This document shows positions 16,650-24,649 of a stretch of 64,000 nucleotides of DNA, piece after piece. Source of the stretch: Clostridiales bacterium (lineage in GTDB: Bacteria; Bacillota; Clostridia; Christensenellales; Borkfalkiaceae); contig JAFLVN010000003.1 of the NCBI GenBank assembly GCA_022508285.1, positions 107,023-171,022 of the forward strand, read 5' to 3'. The position numbers and the translations under genes are program-made. The first letter of the stretch is position 1, and the number at the start of each line of letters is the position of its first letter. The notes below the pieces were generated by a model, which saw only the letters and a program-made list of their open reading frames with translations, searched no databases and was not told the origin of the DNA.

Positions 16650-17919
16650 CAGACTTTTCACCGATAAGGCAAAAATAACAATTAAATCGGGCGACGGCGG
16701 CGACGGAATGAATTCCTTCAAGTCGTACAAGGGCAAGCCCGCATGCGGACCTGACGGCGGCGACGGCGGCAACGGCGGCAATATTTTCATTCAGGCAGAT
16801 TTATCCGTAAACGACCTGCTGTCTTTCCGCTACGTAAGTAAATACGTTGCGGGCGACGGCGAGCGGGGCGGCTCCAACAAATGCTTTGGGAAATACGGCG
16901 AGGACGTGATAATAAAAGTCCCCGTCGGTACAGTCGTGCGAGACGAGGAGACGGGAACCGTTATTGCCGATATGTTCACAGACGGCGAAAAAAAGCTCAT
17001 CGCCGAGGGCGGCAGGGGCGGCAAGGGCAACGTGCGCTTTACCACTTCCCGCAGACATGCGCCAAACTTTGCGCAGAAGGGAGAAAAAACCGAACCCCAC
17101 GTGCTTATTTTAGAGTTAAAGGTAATAGCAGACGTAGGTATTATCGGCTTCCCCAACGTGGGTAAATCGACTACTCTTTCAAAGATATCGGCGGCAAAAC
17201 CCAAAATAGCAAACTATCATTTCACCACGCTGTCTCCCAATCTCGGAGTAGTCAAATACTACGATAACTCCTTCGTTGCGGCGGATATCCCCGGACTTAT
17301 CGAGGGCGCCGCAGAAGGTGCGGGGCTCGGTCACGACTTTTTGAGGCATATCGAGCGCACCCGCATGCTGTTGCACGTAGTAGATATATCGGGAGTGGAG
17401 GGCAGAGACCCCGTCGAGGACTTCAAAAAAATCAACACGGAGCTGAAAAACTACTCCGAAGTCCTCGCCGAACGCCCACAGATTATTGCATTGAACAAGT
17501 GTGATATCTACGGTGCGGAAGAAAATATAAAGATATTTAAAAAGAAGTACGGTAAAAAGTACAAAATTTATCAAACTTCGTCTATCAGCGGAGAAGGCTT
17601 GGAAGAGCTCGTTAAGGGTATCTTCGAGGAGCTGTCCGCCCTGCCGCCGGTGCAACGAGTTGAAAGCGACGAGAGCTTCACCTACCGCAAGAGCGGCGAC
17701 CTCGGTTTTGAAATCTATCTCGATGGCGACGTATATGTAGTTGTTGGTACGCTCGTGGATATGCTCTGCCGCAACGTTGTTCTATCCGACCCCGACTCCA
17801 TGGCGTATTTCCAAAAAATACTGCGTGAAAAGGGCGTTATACAGCAGCTCACAAAAATGGGCATTAAAGAGGGCGATACAGTTTCGATAGGCGAAGTAGA
17901 GTTCGACTTTGTTCCTTAG
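16642..17919 (+). CDS. obg: Obg/CgtA GTPase
   Basis: 425 residues with the three Obg parts: a glycine-rich Obg fold (about 1-158, including KSGDGGDGMNSFKSYKGKPA), the GTPase domain (P-loop GFPNVGKST, DIPGLIEGAAEGAGLG, NKCD), and a C-terminal OCT domain (about 345-425). It acts in large ribosomal subunit assembly and stress signalling. The start overlaps the Rho-like gene by 8 bp. Copy 2 of the dispersed repeat begins 8 bp after its stop, and yhbY follows. Confidence 0.97.
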   Translation: MADRLFTDKAKITIKSGDGGDGMNSFKSYKGKPACGPDGGDGGNGGNIFIQADLSVNDLLSFRYVSKYVAGDGERGGSNKCFGKYGEDVIIKVPVGTVVRDEETGTVIADMFTDGEKKLIAEGGRGGKGNVRFTTSRRHAPNFAQKGEKTEPHVLILELKVIADVGIIGFPNVGKSTTLSKISAAKPKIANYHFTTLSPNLGVVKYYDNSFVAADIPGLIEGAAEGAGLGHDFLRHIERTRMLLHVVDISGVEGRDPVEDFKKINTELKNYSEVLAERPQIIALNKCDIYGAEENIKIFKKKYGKKYKIYQTSSISGEGLEELVKGIFEELSALPPVQRVESDESFTYRKSGDLGFEIYLDGDVYVVVGTLVDMLCRNVVLSDPDSMAYFQKILREKGVIQQLTKMGIKEGDTVSIGEVEFDFVP

Positions 17920-17926
17920 CTCCCGC

Positions 17927-18047
17927 CAACTGCGCATAAGCGTCGTTCTGCTGTGTTGCGCTCCGCTTGCCTTCGGGTCATTTACGTATTAGTAAACTCC
18001 CCTTGTCAATGCTCGCACGCCTTGCATAACTCGCTTCTTCGCAGTTG
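17927..18047 (+). repeat. Dispersed hairpin repeat, copy 2
   Basis: 121 bp with arms CAACTGCGCATAAGCG and CGCTTCTTCGCAGTTG (14 of 16 pair) and a central ATTTAC-gtatta-GTAAAC. Starts 8 bp after the obg stop, same orientation as copy 1. Confidence 0.87.
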
Positions 18048-18100
18048 AATATATCCCGTTTTAAATTGCTTTATTAGATTAATTATAAAAAGGTACAATT

Positions 18101-18394
18101 ATGCTAACATCAAAACAGCGTTCAAAATTAAAAAGCCTTGCCGCAAACCTTTCCCCGATAGGGCAGGTGGGCAAGGAGGGCATAGGAGAAAATATGCTTA
18201 AAAGCTTTTCCGAATGCCTTGAAAAGCGTGAGCTCATAAAAATAAATATACTTGAAAACGCCGACGGCGACCCTCAGGAGATAGGCAGAGCTCTCGCCGA
18301 AAAACTCTCGGCGGAGTGCGTAATAGTAATCGGCAGAAAGGCAGTTTTATACCGCAAATCCAGCCGCAAAGACGTCGAGCATATCTACCTTTGA
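18101..18394 (+). CDS. yhbY: YhbY-type RNA-binding protein (CRM domain)
   Basis: 97 residues, one CRM fold: KQRSKLKSLAANLSPIGQVGKEG contains the GxxG RNA-binding loop, followed by KRELIKINILENA and CVIVIGRKAVLYRKS. The family associates with pre-50S ribosomes. AAAAGGT precedes the ATG. The stop overlaps the convergent gene at 18385 by 10 bp. It completes the yhbY-nadD-yqeK-rsfS order typical of Firmicutes, although here a leftward gene intervenes. Confidence 0.93.
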   Translation: MLTSKQRSKLKSLAANLSPIGQVGKEGIGENMLKSFSECLEKRELIKINILENADGDPQEIGRALAEKLSAECVIVIGRKAVLYRKSSRKDVEHIYL

Positions 18395-19140
18395 GTAGCG
18401 TGGCTGAATACCAGCGATACTGAGGAAAGTATAAGCATTATCGAGCCGCTCACAATATAGTATATGGGGAAAAAGGTAAAGTAGCTTAAAAACAAGAGCC
18501 CCAAGCCCGACCAAAAGAGCGGTGCGGCAAGTCTTCTATTGAAGCGTACTTTTATTCTGTCAAAAAATCTGATTTTTTTTGCACCCTCGTAAACGTACTT
18601 CTCGGGCAGCAGTTCCTTGTCTTTGAGTGCCGAATATACCCCGTCTATACCGGTTATTTCTATAAGGAAGTTAGCGGCAAGCGCCGCAGCCTCTGGCGAA
18701 GCTTTGGCGCAGAATATGCGTTTTTTGCCGTCGAAGCGGTACTTAATCACTCTCGCCACGTCGTCCTCGGAGAGGGGTTGCATTTTAAAATTGAAAAAGT
18801 TAGCCGTCTCGCCGTAAAGCACCTTCTGTCCGCTGATTCTTGCGCCTTCGCCGAACAGTGATTTAAACAGCTTTTTTATATAGGTATCGGTGGAAAGGGA
18901 AAGGTGGAGCGATAAAAGTTTTTTATTCTTTTCGTCCCGGGACAAAAGCAAATTTTTATTCTGCTTTCTGCTTATGTAAACGTAGGCAAGAGCTCCGAAT
19001 AACAGAAGTGCCAAAATTCCGAATACGAGCCCTGCGGCTGCGCTCTTTGTGTAAAATCTTACGGCGGTGAAAAACAGTAAAAATGCACACACTCCCGCAA
19101 AAACAGTGTCTAAAATAAGCGGTAAATTCAATCTTTTCAT
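18385..19140 (-). CDS. Membrane protein with four helices, unknown
   Basis: About 251 residues from the ATG at 19140; an upstream ATG at 19161 is possible but crowds the divergent nadD start, and neither has a clear Shine-Dalgarno. Two N-terminal helices, a soluble middle of about 110 residues (with KRIFCAKASPEAAALAANFLIE) and two C-terminal helices. No family recognised; the middle resembles small alpha/beta binding domains. It overlaps yhbY tail-to-tail by 10 bp and interrupts the yhbY-nadD order. Confidence 0.75.
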   Translation of the reverse strand: MKRLNLPLILDTVFAGVCAFLLFFTAVRFYTKSAAAGLVFGILALLLFGALAYVYISRKQNKNLLLSRDEKNKKLLSLHLSLSTDTYIKKLFKSLFGEGARISGQKVLYGETANFFNFKMQPLSEDDVARVIKYRFDGKKRIFCAKASPEAAALAANFLIEITGIDGVYSALKDKELLPEKYVYEGAKKIRFFDRIKVRFNRRLAAPLFWSGLGLLFLSYFTFFPIYYIVSGSIMLILSSVSLVFSHATQR

Positions 19141-19178
19141 AGTTTGGTTATTGCCGCACAATACTAATTTTATACCTT

Positions 19179-20309
19179 ATGAAAATAGCAATTTACGGCG
19201 GAGCATTCAATCCCGTCCACAACGAACACATAAATATTGCGCTTGCCGCCAAATGCGAGCTCGGGCTCGATAAAGTGATAATCGTGCCCAGCAACAAGTC
19301 GTTGCACAAGCTCTCAACTCTCACGGTGCGTGCAAAGGACAGATTGGAGATGTGCCGCCTTGCCTTTGAAAAATACGAAGGCTTCGAGGTCTCCGACTGC
19401 GAAATAAAGAGGGGGGGGATAACCTTTTCCTACGTCACCTGCCGCCGCTTCAAAAAGCTGTACCCCGATGCGGAGCTGTACTTCATAATGGGTGCGGATC
19501 AGCTAAAAAGCTTTGCGGATTGGAAGGAGCCCGAGGAAATTTTAAAGTGCGTTACCCCCGCAGTATGTGCCCGGGAGGACTCTGCCGAGCTTATTAAATA
19601 TATCAAAAACTTTTCTGCCCGCTTCAAAAGGGATATCGTAACTTTTAAATACGTAGGCAAAGCCGTCAGCTCTACCCGTATAAGAACGCTTGCCGCACTC
19701 GGCGAGGATATAGCGGAATTTGTGCCGCAGGATATAAAAAATTTAATACGTTCCCGCAAATTATACGCCCTGCCCGAGGTTTGGGGAGTAAAAAAACTAC
19801 TCACCGAGGAGCGCTGGCAGCACACCGTCCGTGTGACTCTGTTTGCCGCAAAGAATGCCGCCCGTGCGCACGTATACGAATACGACGCAATCCTTGCCGC
19901 CGCCCTGCACGACTGCGCAAAGTATCTCGGCGAAAGCTCACCCGAGCTGAACGGCTTCGAGTGCCCCGCAGGCGTTCCGGCTCCCGTAATTCACCAATAT
20001 GCGGGCGCATACGTAGCCGAACATATCTTCGGCATAACAGACAAATACGTTTTGAACGCAATCCGCTATCACACGAGCGGCAGGGAGAATATGGGCGACC
20101 TCGAAAAGCTGATATTTCTTGCCGACCTTTTGGAGGAAGGCAGAGATTTCGAAGGAGTGGAGAACTTGCGAAAAATCTTTTTAAAGGATATCGACGAGTG
20201 CATGCTTGCGGCTCTCGGGCATCAGCTTGAGTATCTTGAAAAACAGAAAAAACCCGTTTATCCTCTTACAAAACGGGCATATGAATACTTAAAGGAACAA
20301 CTAATATGA
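19179..20309 (+). CDS. nadD: Fused nicotinate-nucleotide adenylyltransferase and YqeK HD hydrolase
   Basis: 376 residues. Residues 1-185 are NadD: GGAFNPVHNEH nucleotide-binding motif, FIMGADQLKSFADW and the SSTRIR signature. Residues 205-376 are YqeK, an HD-domain hydrolase: RWQHTVRV, ALHDCAKYL (HD pair), HQYAGAYVAE and IRYHTSGRENM; YqeK enzymes symmetrically cleave Ap4A. NadD makes NaAD from nicotinate mononucleotide and ATP. In most Firmicutes these are adjacent genes, here they are one polypeptide. The stop overlaps rsfS by 4 bp. No Shine-Dalgarno is visible before the ATG. Confidence 0.93.
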   Translation: MKIAIYGGAFNPVHNEHINIALAAKCELGLDKVIIVPSNKSLHKLSTLTVRAKDRLEMCRLAFEKYEGFEVSDCEIKRGGITFSYVTCRRFKKLYPDAELYFIMGADQLKSFADWKEPEEILKCVTPAVCAREDSAELIKYIKNFSARFKRDIVTFKYVGKAVSSTRIRTLAALGEDIAEFVPQDIKNLIRSRKLYALPEVWGVKKLLTEERWQHTVRVTLFAAKNAARAHVYEYDAILAAALHDCAKYLGESSPELNGFECPAGVPAPVIHQYAGAYVAEHIFGITDKYVLNAIRYHTSGRENMGDLEKLIFLADLLEEGRDFEGVENLRKIFLKDIDECMLAALGHQLEYLEKQKKPVYPLTKRAYEYLKEQLI

Positions 20310-20656
20310 CAAGTCTTGAAAAAACTTTGACTATCTGCAAAATTTTATCGGCAAAAAAGGCAAAGGGTATAGTTTATCTTGCCGTGGAGAGTAAGACCTC
20401 GCTCTGCGATTACTTTGTAATCTGCGGCGGCTCTTCAAAGACGCAGGTCAAATCGCTTGCCGAAAACCTCGACGAAAAGCTTGAAAAGGAGCACGGCTTA
20501 ACCCCCCGCCGCTTTGAGGGCGTAAAGGAAGGTCGCTGGGCAGTCCTCGACTATGCCGACGTAATCGTCCACATATTCGGCGATCAGGAGCGTGATTTCT
20601 ATAACCTTGAAAGGTTATGGGAAGACGGACAAAATTTAGTTCATTTTGAGGACTGA
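20306..20656 (+). CDS. rsfS: Ribosomal silencing factor RsfS
   Basis: 116 residues, RsfS/YbeB/Iojap family: KAKGIVYLAVESKTSLCDYF followed by VICGGSSKTQVKSLAENL, RRFEGVKEGRWAVLDYADVIVHIF and FYNLERLW. It binds L14 (uL14) and blocks subunit joining in starvation. ATGA overlap with the nadD-yqeK fusion gives translational coupling, the usual context. Confidence 0.97.
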   Translation: MTSLEKTLTICKILSAKKAKGIVYLAVESKTSLCDYFVICGGSSKTQVKSLAENLDEKLEKEHGLTPRRFEGVKEGRWAVLDYADVIVHIFGDQERDFYNLERLWEDGQNLVHFED

Positions 20657-20875
20657 TTATTTTTTAAACTCAATCTCCTGCGGGTTTGAGTAGCTCTTTT
20701 TTGTGCGCTTTCTTTCAACTATATAATATACGGGCTCGGGCTTAGGCTCGGGCTTTTTTTCCGGTTCGGGTGGCTTTTTCAACGATTGTATTCCGAGGAA
20801 CGTAAGTTTAATTACGTGCACAAGAATAAAACAGAACAAAAAGGTCAAAAACAGATACAAAATTCCCATAAACAT
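20657..20875 (-). CDS. Small single-helix membrane protein
   Basis: 72 residues: one N-terminal membrane helix (about 3-28), a PEPEKKPEPKPEP spacer and a basic tail (YYIVERKRTKK). The stop abuts the rsfS stop exactly. The composition is protein-like, with a coherent helix and a charged tail, which argues that it is real; the upstream sequence has no strong ribosome binding site, and a second ATG lies two codons in. Function unknown. Confidence 0.6.
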   Translation of the reverse strand: MFMGILYLFLTFLFCFILVHVIKLTFLGIQSLKKPPEPEKKPEPKPEPVYYIVERKRTKKSYSNPQEIEFKK

Positions 20876-20948
20876 AACTTGATTTTACAGTGAGCAGTCG
20901 GTAAAAACTTAATACATATTGTTATTTTTTGGGAGATAATAGAAAATT

Positions 20949-21707
20949 ATGGACAACTTTTCAACCTTTAAAAAGAACGAGGAAGCGCTGTTTGAGGATT
21001 TCAAGCGCAGAATAAATTTACAGGCAGCTTACGCTCAGATAAAAAAGATAGAGTACAACCTTTCGGATATCACCACGGGGCTTTCCGCTCTGCGCACTGC
21101 GTGTACTGACGCTGCAACCCTTCAGCTCGGCGGAGTTTGCGTAGCTCCGAGCTTCGTTAAGGCGTGTTCAACCTTTCTCGGCCCCGCCGCAAACAGAAAG
21201 AGCTCGCTTATTGCCTGTATAGGCTATCCCTACGGCGGCGATACCACCGATATTAAGGTGAAGGCGGTCAAACGCGCGATTAAAGACGGTGCGGACGAGG
21301 TGGAGGTAACCGCCCCCATAGCTCAGATAAGGGACGGAAATTTCCAGTACGTCAAGCGGGAGTTGAAAAAGCTCCGCCGTGCCGCCAAAAACCGCTCCTT
21401 AAGGATTTCTGCCGAATGTTCTCTTTTATCCCGACAGGACGTAATGCGCCTCTGCGTGATTGCGGCGGACTGCCGCATAAACTCCGTTAAAACGGTGTCG
21501 GGCGGCTACGGCGACGAGGAGAGCAAAACCATTGCCGATATCCGCTCTGCTTTAAAGGACAAGTGCACGATTAAGGCGGAGGGAGTGTCTTCCGTAACCG
21601 AGCTCTCCGCCGCCGTGGATATGGGTGCGGGCGTCGTCGGCAGTAAAAACGCCCCTGCGGTTGCACGGTATATTCTCGCCGCCGCCAAAAACGAAGCTTT
21701 AGCATAA
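20949..21707 (+). CDS. DeoC-like class I aldolase, divergent
   Basis: 252 residues. TIM-barrel features of 2-deoxyribose-5-phosphate aldolase: GGVCVAPSFV, CIGYPYGGDTTDIKVKA, GADEVEV, SVKTVSGGYG (Schiff-base Lys) and IKAEGVSS (second Lys). It differs from standard DeoC: the Asp in EVD is Glu, the N-terminal DHTxLKP motif reads EYNLSD, and the C-terminal phosphate-binding GTSxG reads GSKNA. An aldolase of this family is likely, but deoxyribose 5-phosphate as the substrate is not assured. GGGAGA precedes the ATG. No other deo genes are adjacent. Confidence 0.78.
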   Translation: MDNFSTFKKNEEALFEDFKRRINLQAAYAQIKKIEYNLSDITTGLSALRTACTDAATLQLGGVCVAPSFVKACSTFLGPAANRKSSLIACIGYPYGGDTTDIKVKAVKRAIKDGADEVEVTAPIAQIRDGNFQYVKRELKKLRRAAKNRSLRISAECSLLSRQDVMRLCVIAADCRINSVKTVSGGYGDEESKTIADIRSALKDKCTIKAEGVSSVTELSAAVDMGAGVVGSKNAPAVARYILAAAKNEALA

Positions 21708-21735
21708 AAATTGTTAGAAAAAATCATTTTGTGTG

Positions 21736-21764
21736 TTGACTTAACATATTTCCTGTGATATAAT
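21736..21764 (+). promoter_or_regulatory. Promoter of glnA
   Basis: TTGACT, 17 bp, TATAAT, 35 bp before the start codon. Confidence 0.8.
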
Positions 21765-21799
21765 TAATAAGCTATAAATGACCAATAGAGGTAAAAGTA

Positions 21800-23230
21800 A
21801 TGTTCAAAAACGTACAGGAAATTTTAGCTTATTGCAAAGAGCAGGAAATTAAAATGATCGACTTCAAAATGGTCGATATCGACGGCAGATGGCACCATCT
21901 GTCAATTCCCGTTTCAAGATTCAACGAAGACACCATGAAGTACGGCATCGGCTTCGACGGCTCTAACTACGGCTTTGCGCCCGTTGAAAAGAGCGACATG
22001 GTGTTCATTCCCATAATCGAGTCCGCAATAATGGACCCGTTTGCCGAAATTCCCACGCTCACCATGTCGGGCGACGTAAGGGTTATCGACGCAAACAACT
22101 CCAGATTCGACCAGTATCCCCGCAACGTGGCAATCGCCGCCGAGGAATATATGCGCAAAACGGGCATTGCCGACAGAATGATAATAGGACCGGAGTTCGA
22201 GTTCCACCTTTTCGACCACGTTGCTTTTGAAAACAAGCCCAACAAGGCTATGTTCCATCTTGACGCATGGGAAGCCGACTGGAATACCGGCGACGACGAA
22301 TACGGCAACAGCGGATATCACACCCCTCACAAGGGCGGCTACCACGCATGCAAGCCTCAGGATATAACCTACGATATGCGCAGCCGTATGTGCATGATGC
22401 TCGAGGAGTGGGGCGTTAAAGTAAAGTATCACCACCACGAAGTGGGCGGTCCCGGACAGGTTGAAATCGAAGTAGAGCTCGACGATATGACCAAGATGGC
22501 GGATAACACCATGATAGTAAAATACGTGGTAAAGAATCAGGCTATCGAAGAGGGAATGACCGCAACCTTTATGCCCAAGCCCATTTTCGGCGAAGCAGGC
22601 AACGGTATGCACGTGCATATGTTGCTCCTTAAGGATGGCAAACCCGTGTTCTACGACGAGAAGGGCTATTCGCAACTCAGCGAGACAGCTCACTACTTCA
22701 TGGGCGGACTTTTAAAGCACGCCGCAAGCCTTTGCGCATTCACCAACCCTTCAACCAACTCCTACAAGAGACTCGTACCCGGCTTCGAAGCTCCCGCAAC
22801 GATAGGCTACGCTACGGCAAACCGCAGCTCGGTTATCCGTATCCCCGCATATGCAAAGTCGCCCGATAAAAAGCGTTTCGAGCTCCGCAATCCCGATGCA
22901 ACCTGCAACCCTTACTATGCATACGCCGCAATCCTCATGGCAGGTTTAGATGGCATTAAGAACAAAATCGACCCCTCAAAGAACGGTTGGGGACCCTTCG
23001 ACTTCAACCTCTTCGAGCTCAGCGATAAGGATAAGAAGAAGATTCAGCATCTGCCTACGTCACTCGGTGAGGCGCTCGTAGCACTTGAAAAGGACCACGA
23101 ATATCTTACCTGCGACGGCGTATTCCCCGAAAGACTCATCAAAATCTGGATTGAGAAAAAGCGTAAGGAGCTTGAAAAGCTCAACAAAATTCCCACTCCC
23201 GCAGAGTTTGAACTTTATTTCGATCTTTAA
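21800..23230 (+). CDS. glnA: Glutamine synthetase, type I
   Basis: 476 residues. Beta-Grasp N-terminus (DFKMVDIDGRWHHLSIPV), KYGIGFDGSNYGF, metal ligands in GPEFEFHLFD and GQVEIEVE, ATP loop GNGMHVHMLL, and NPSTNSYKRLVPGFEAP. At the adenylylation position, where E. coli has NLYDLPP, the sequence reads NLFELSD, so the modified Tyr is Phe and adenylylation control is not expected. It condenses ammonia with glutamate using ATP. GAGGT precedes the ATG; own promoter and terminator, so monocistronic. Confidence 0.96.
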   Translation: MFKNVQEILAYCKEQEIKMIDFKMVDIDGRWHHLSIPVSRFNEDTMKYGIGFDGSNYGFAPVEKSDMVFIPIIESAIMDPFAEIPTLTMSGDVRVIDANNSRFDQYPRNVAIAAEEYMRKTGIADRMIIGPEFEFHLFDHVAFENKPNKAMFHLDAWEADWNTGDDEYGNSGYHTPHKGGYHACKPQDITYDMRSRMCMMLEEWGVKVKYHHHEVGGPGQVEIEVELDDMTKMADNTMIVKYVVKNQAIEEGMTATFMPKPIFGEAGNGMHVHMLLLKDGKPVFYDEKGYSQLSETAHYFMGGLLKHAASLCAFTNPSTNSYKRLVPGFEAPATIGYATANRSSVIRIPAYAKSPDKKRFELRNPDATCNPYYAYAAILMAGLDGIKNKIDPSKNGWGPFDFNLFELSDKDKKKIQHLPTSLGEALVALEKDHEYLTCDGVFPERLIKIWIEKKRKELEKLNKIPTPAEFELYFDL

Positions 23231-23242
23231 TATCTGAATAAA

Positions 23243-23272
23243 TAAAAAAGACAGGGCAACCTGTCTTTTTTT
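23243..23272 (+). terminator. Intrinsic terminator of glnA
   Basis: AGACAGG, GCAA tetraloop, CCTGTCT followed by TTTTTTATT. Confidence 0.85.
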
Positions 23273-23284
23273 ATTGCAACCGAA

Positions 23285-24505
23285 TTATCTCAAGATGATC
23301 AGCTTTTTCTTTGCTCTCGTAATTGCAGTGTAAAGCCAGCGGTTTTTGTCCTCTTTAAAAGCGTAGCTCTCGTCGAACACAATCACGTCGTCAAACTCCG
23401 AGCCCTGCGCCTTGTGGCAGGAAATGCAGTAGCCGTACTCAAACCTATTTAGCGTGAACGCACCAACGGGTTCGCCGTTCTCGTCTGTCTTTTCAAAGTA
23501 ATCGCCCCGCCTGTAGCGGTAGTTGCCGTCTATAAAAATACCTGCGTCAAAGGGGAGAGCCTCGGGGCAGTACTCGTCTAAAAAGTCGGGCATAAACTGC
23601 ATAAACCCTATTGCCTTTTCCGTATCGTAAAATGTGTCGTACGCCGTGCCGATAATGCCGTTCACAAGGTTAAACCGAAGTTCGCTGTCAATGTAAGTCT
23701 CCCAGTTGTTCTGCGTGCATATAAGCTTATCCCCAGTCTGCGGCAGCGAACCGAGCCCTCTAAGCGCACGCACTTCGTCGTTAATCTGCGCACGTGTCTT
23801 GTTTATTCCACAAATAATCTGGTCGGCGTGCAGGAGGGATTGCCGCCGCTTATCTCCCACGAACGTGCGCTTGCTCATAACGGCAACCGTGTTTCCGTAA
23901 TGGCCGTAGGGGATATATTCGCCCTCCCGAGCCATCTTTGAAAGTCTTATTATGGGGTTATCCAGCTCCTGCCGAACTATGGTCGTCAGACAATAATCGG
24001 GGGTCTTTAGGCAATTATTAAATCCTTCGACGGGCGGAAGCTGAGCGTTGTCGCCGCATAAAAGAAGTTTAACGCCGAAGTTGGCTAAGTCCTCTATAAT
24101 CTCGTCCGAAACCATCGAAGCCTCGTCCAAAACAATCAGCTTAATTGCCTTGTCGATGCTGTCCCGCCGCTTGAACGACAGCTTTTCCACGGTAATCTTT
24201 TTGCCGTTTACTTCAACTTCTTCCTCAAACACCTGCGACTGATAAATGAGTTTATGCAGAGTAGTGGCGGCAATACCGTTTCTTATCAGCACAGTTGCGG
24301 CTTTCCCCGTAGGCGTTACGAATGCTGCGCTCATGTCAGGTTCAAGTCCGAGAGCGTCAACTATAACGCTTTTTAAAAGAGTAGTCTTGCCTGTTCCCGC
24401 ATAGCCCGTCAAAACAAAAATCTGCTTTGTCGAGCGAAAGAACCAGTCAACTATCAATCTGTACGCACGGAACTGGTCGTCTGAGAGAGAAAAATCCATA
24501 TGCAA
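23285..24505 (-). CDS. SF1B DNA helicase, RecD2/Dda-like
   Basis: 406 residues. Motif I GYAGTGKTTLL, motif Ia TPTGKAA, motif II LIVLDEASMVS, motif III LLLCGDNAQLPP, then a UvrD_C_2-type domain ending in ISCHKAQGSEFDDVIVF (motif V) and LYTAITRAKKKLIIL (motif VI). It is short, lacking the helix-hairpin-helix N-terminal part of RecD2, so it resembles Dda-type 5'-3' helicases of phages and small bacterial homologs. Start at 24505 or two codons later. Likely role: DNA repair or replication restart. It lies alone between glnA and pgi, so context gives no further help. Confidence 0.88.
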   Translation of the reverse strand: MHMDFSLSDDQFRAYRLIVDWFFRSTKQIFVLTGYAGTGKTTLLKSVIVDALGLEPDMSAAFVTPTGKAATVLIRNGIAATTLHKLIYQSQVFEEEVEVNGKKITVEKLSFKRRDSIDKAIKLIVLDEASMVSDEIIEDLANFGVKLLLCGDNAQLPPVEGFNNCLKTPDYCLTTIVRQELDNPIIRLSKMAREGEYIPYGHYGNTVAVMSKRTFVGDKRRQSLLHADQIICGINKTRAQINDEVRALRGLGSLPQTGDKLICTQNNWETYIDSELRFNLVNGIIGTAYDTFYDTEKAIGFMQFMPDFLDEYCPEALPFDAGIFIDGNYRYRRGDYFEKTDENGEPVGAFTLNRFEYGYCISCHKAQGSEFDDVIVFDESYAFKEDKNRWLYTAITRAKKKLIILR

Positions 24506-24585
24506 AATTATATCTTATAAACAACTGTTTTTGCAAGTAAATGAGGTAAGATTTACCAAAAAATAATCAAATTTCCTTTTGACTA

Positions 24586-24614
24586 TTGACTACATCTTCA
24601 TTGTAAGTTATAAT
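24586..24614 (+). promoter_or_regulatory. Promoter of pgi
   Basis: TTGACT, 17 bp, TATAAT, 35 bp before the start codon. Confidence 0.8.
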
Positions 24615-24649
24615 AGTATAAGGAAATTTTAGTTCAATGGAGGCGAAAT

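Noticed and set aside
21914..22693. 259-codon leftward frame
   Set aside because: It is an opposite-strand shadow of glnA, whose motifs are complete in the plus frame.
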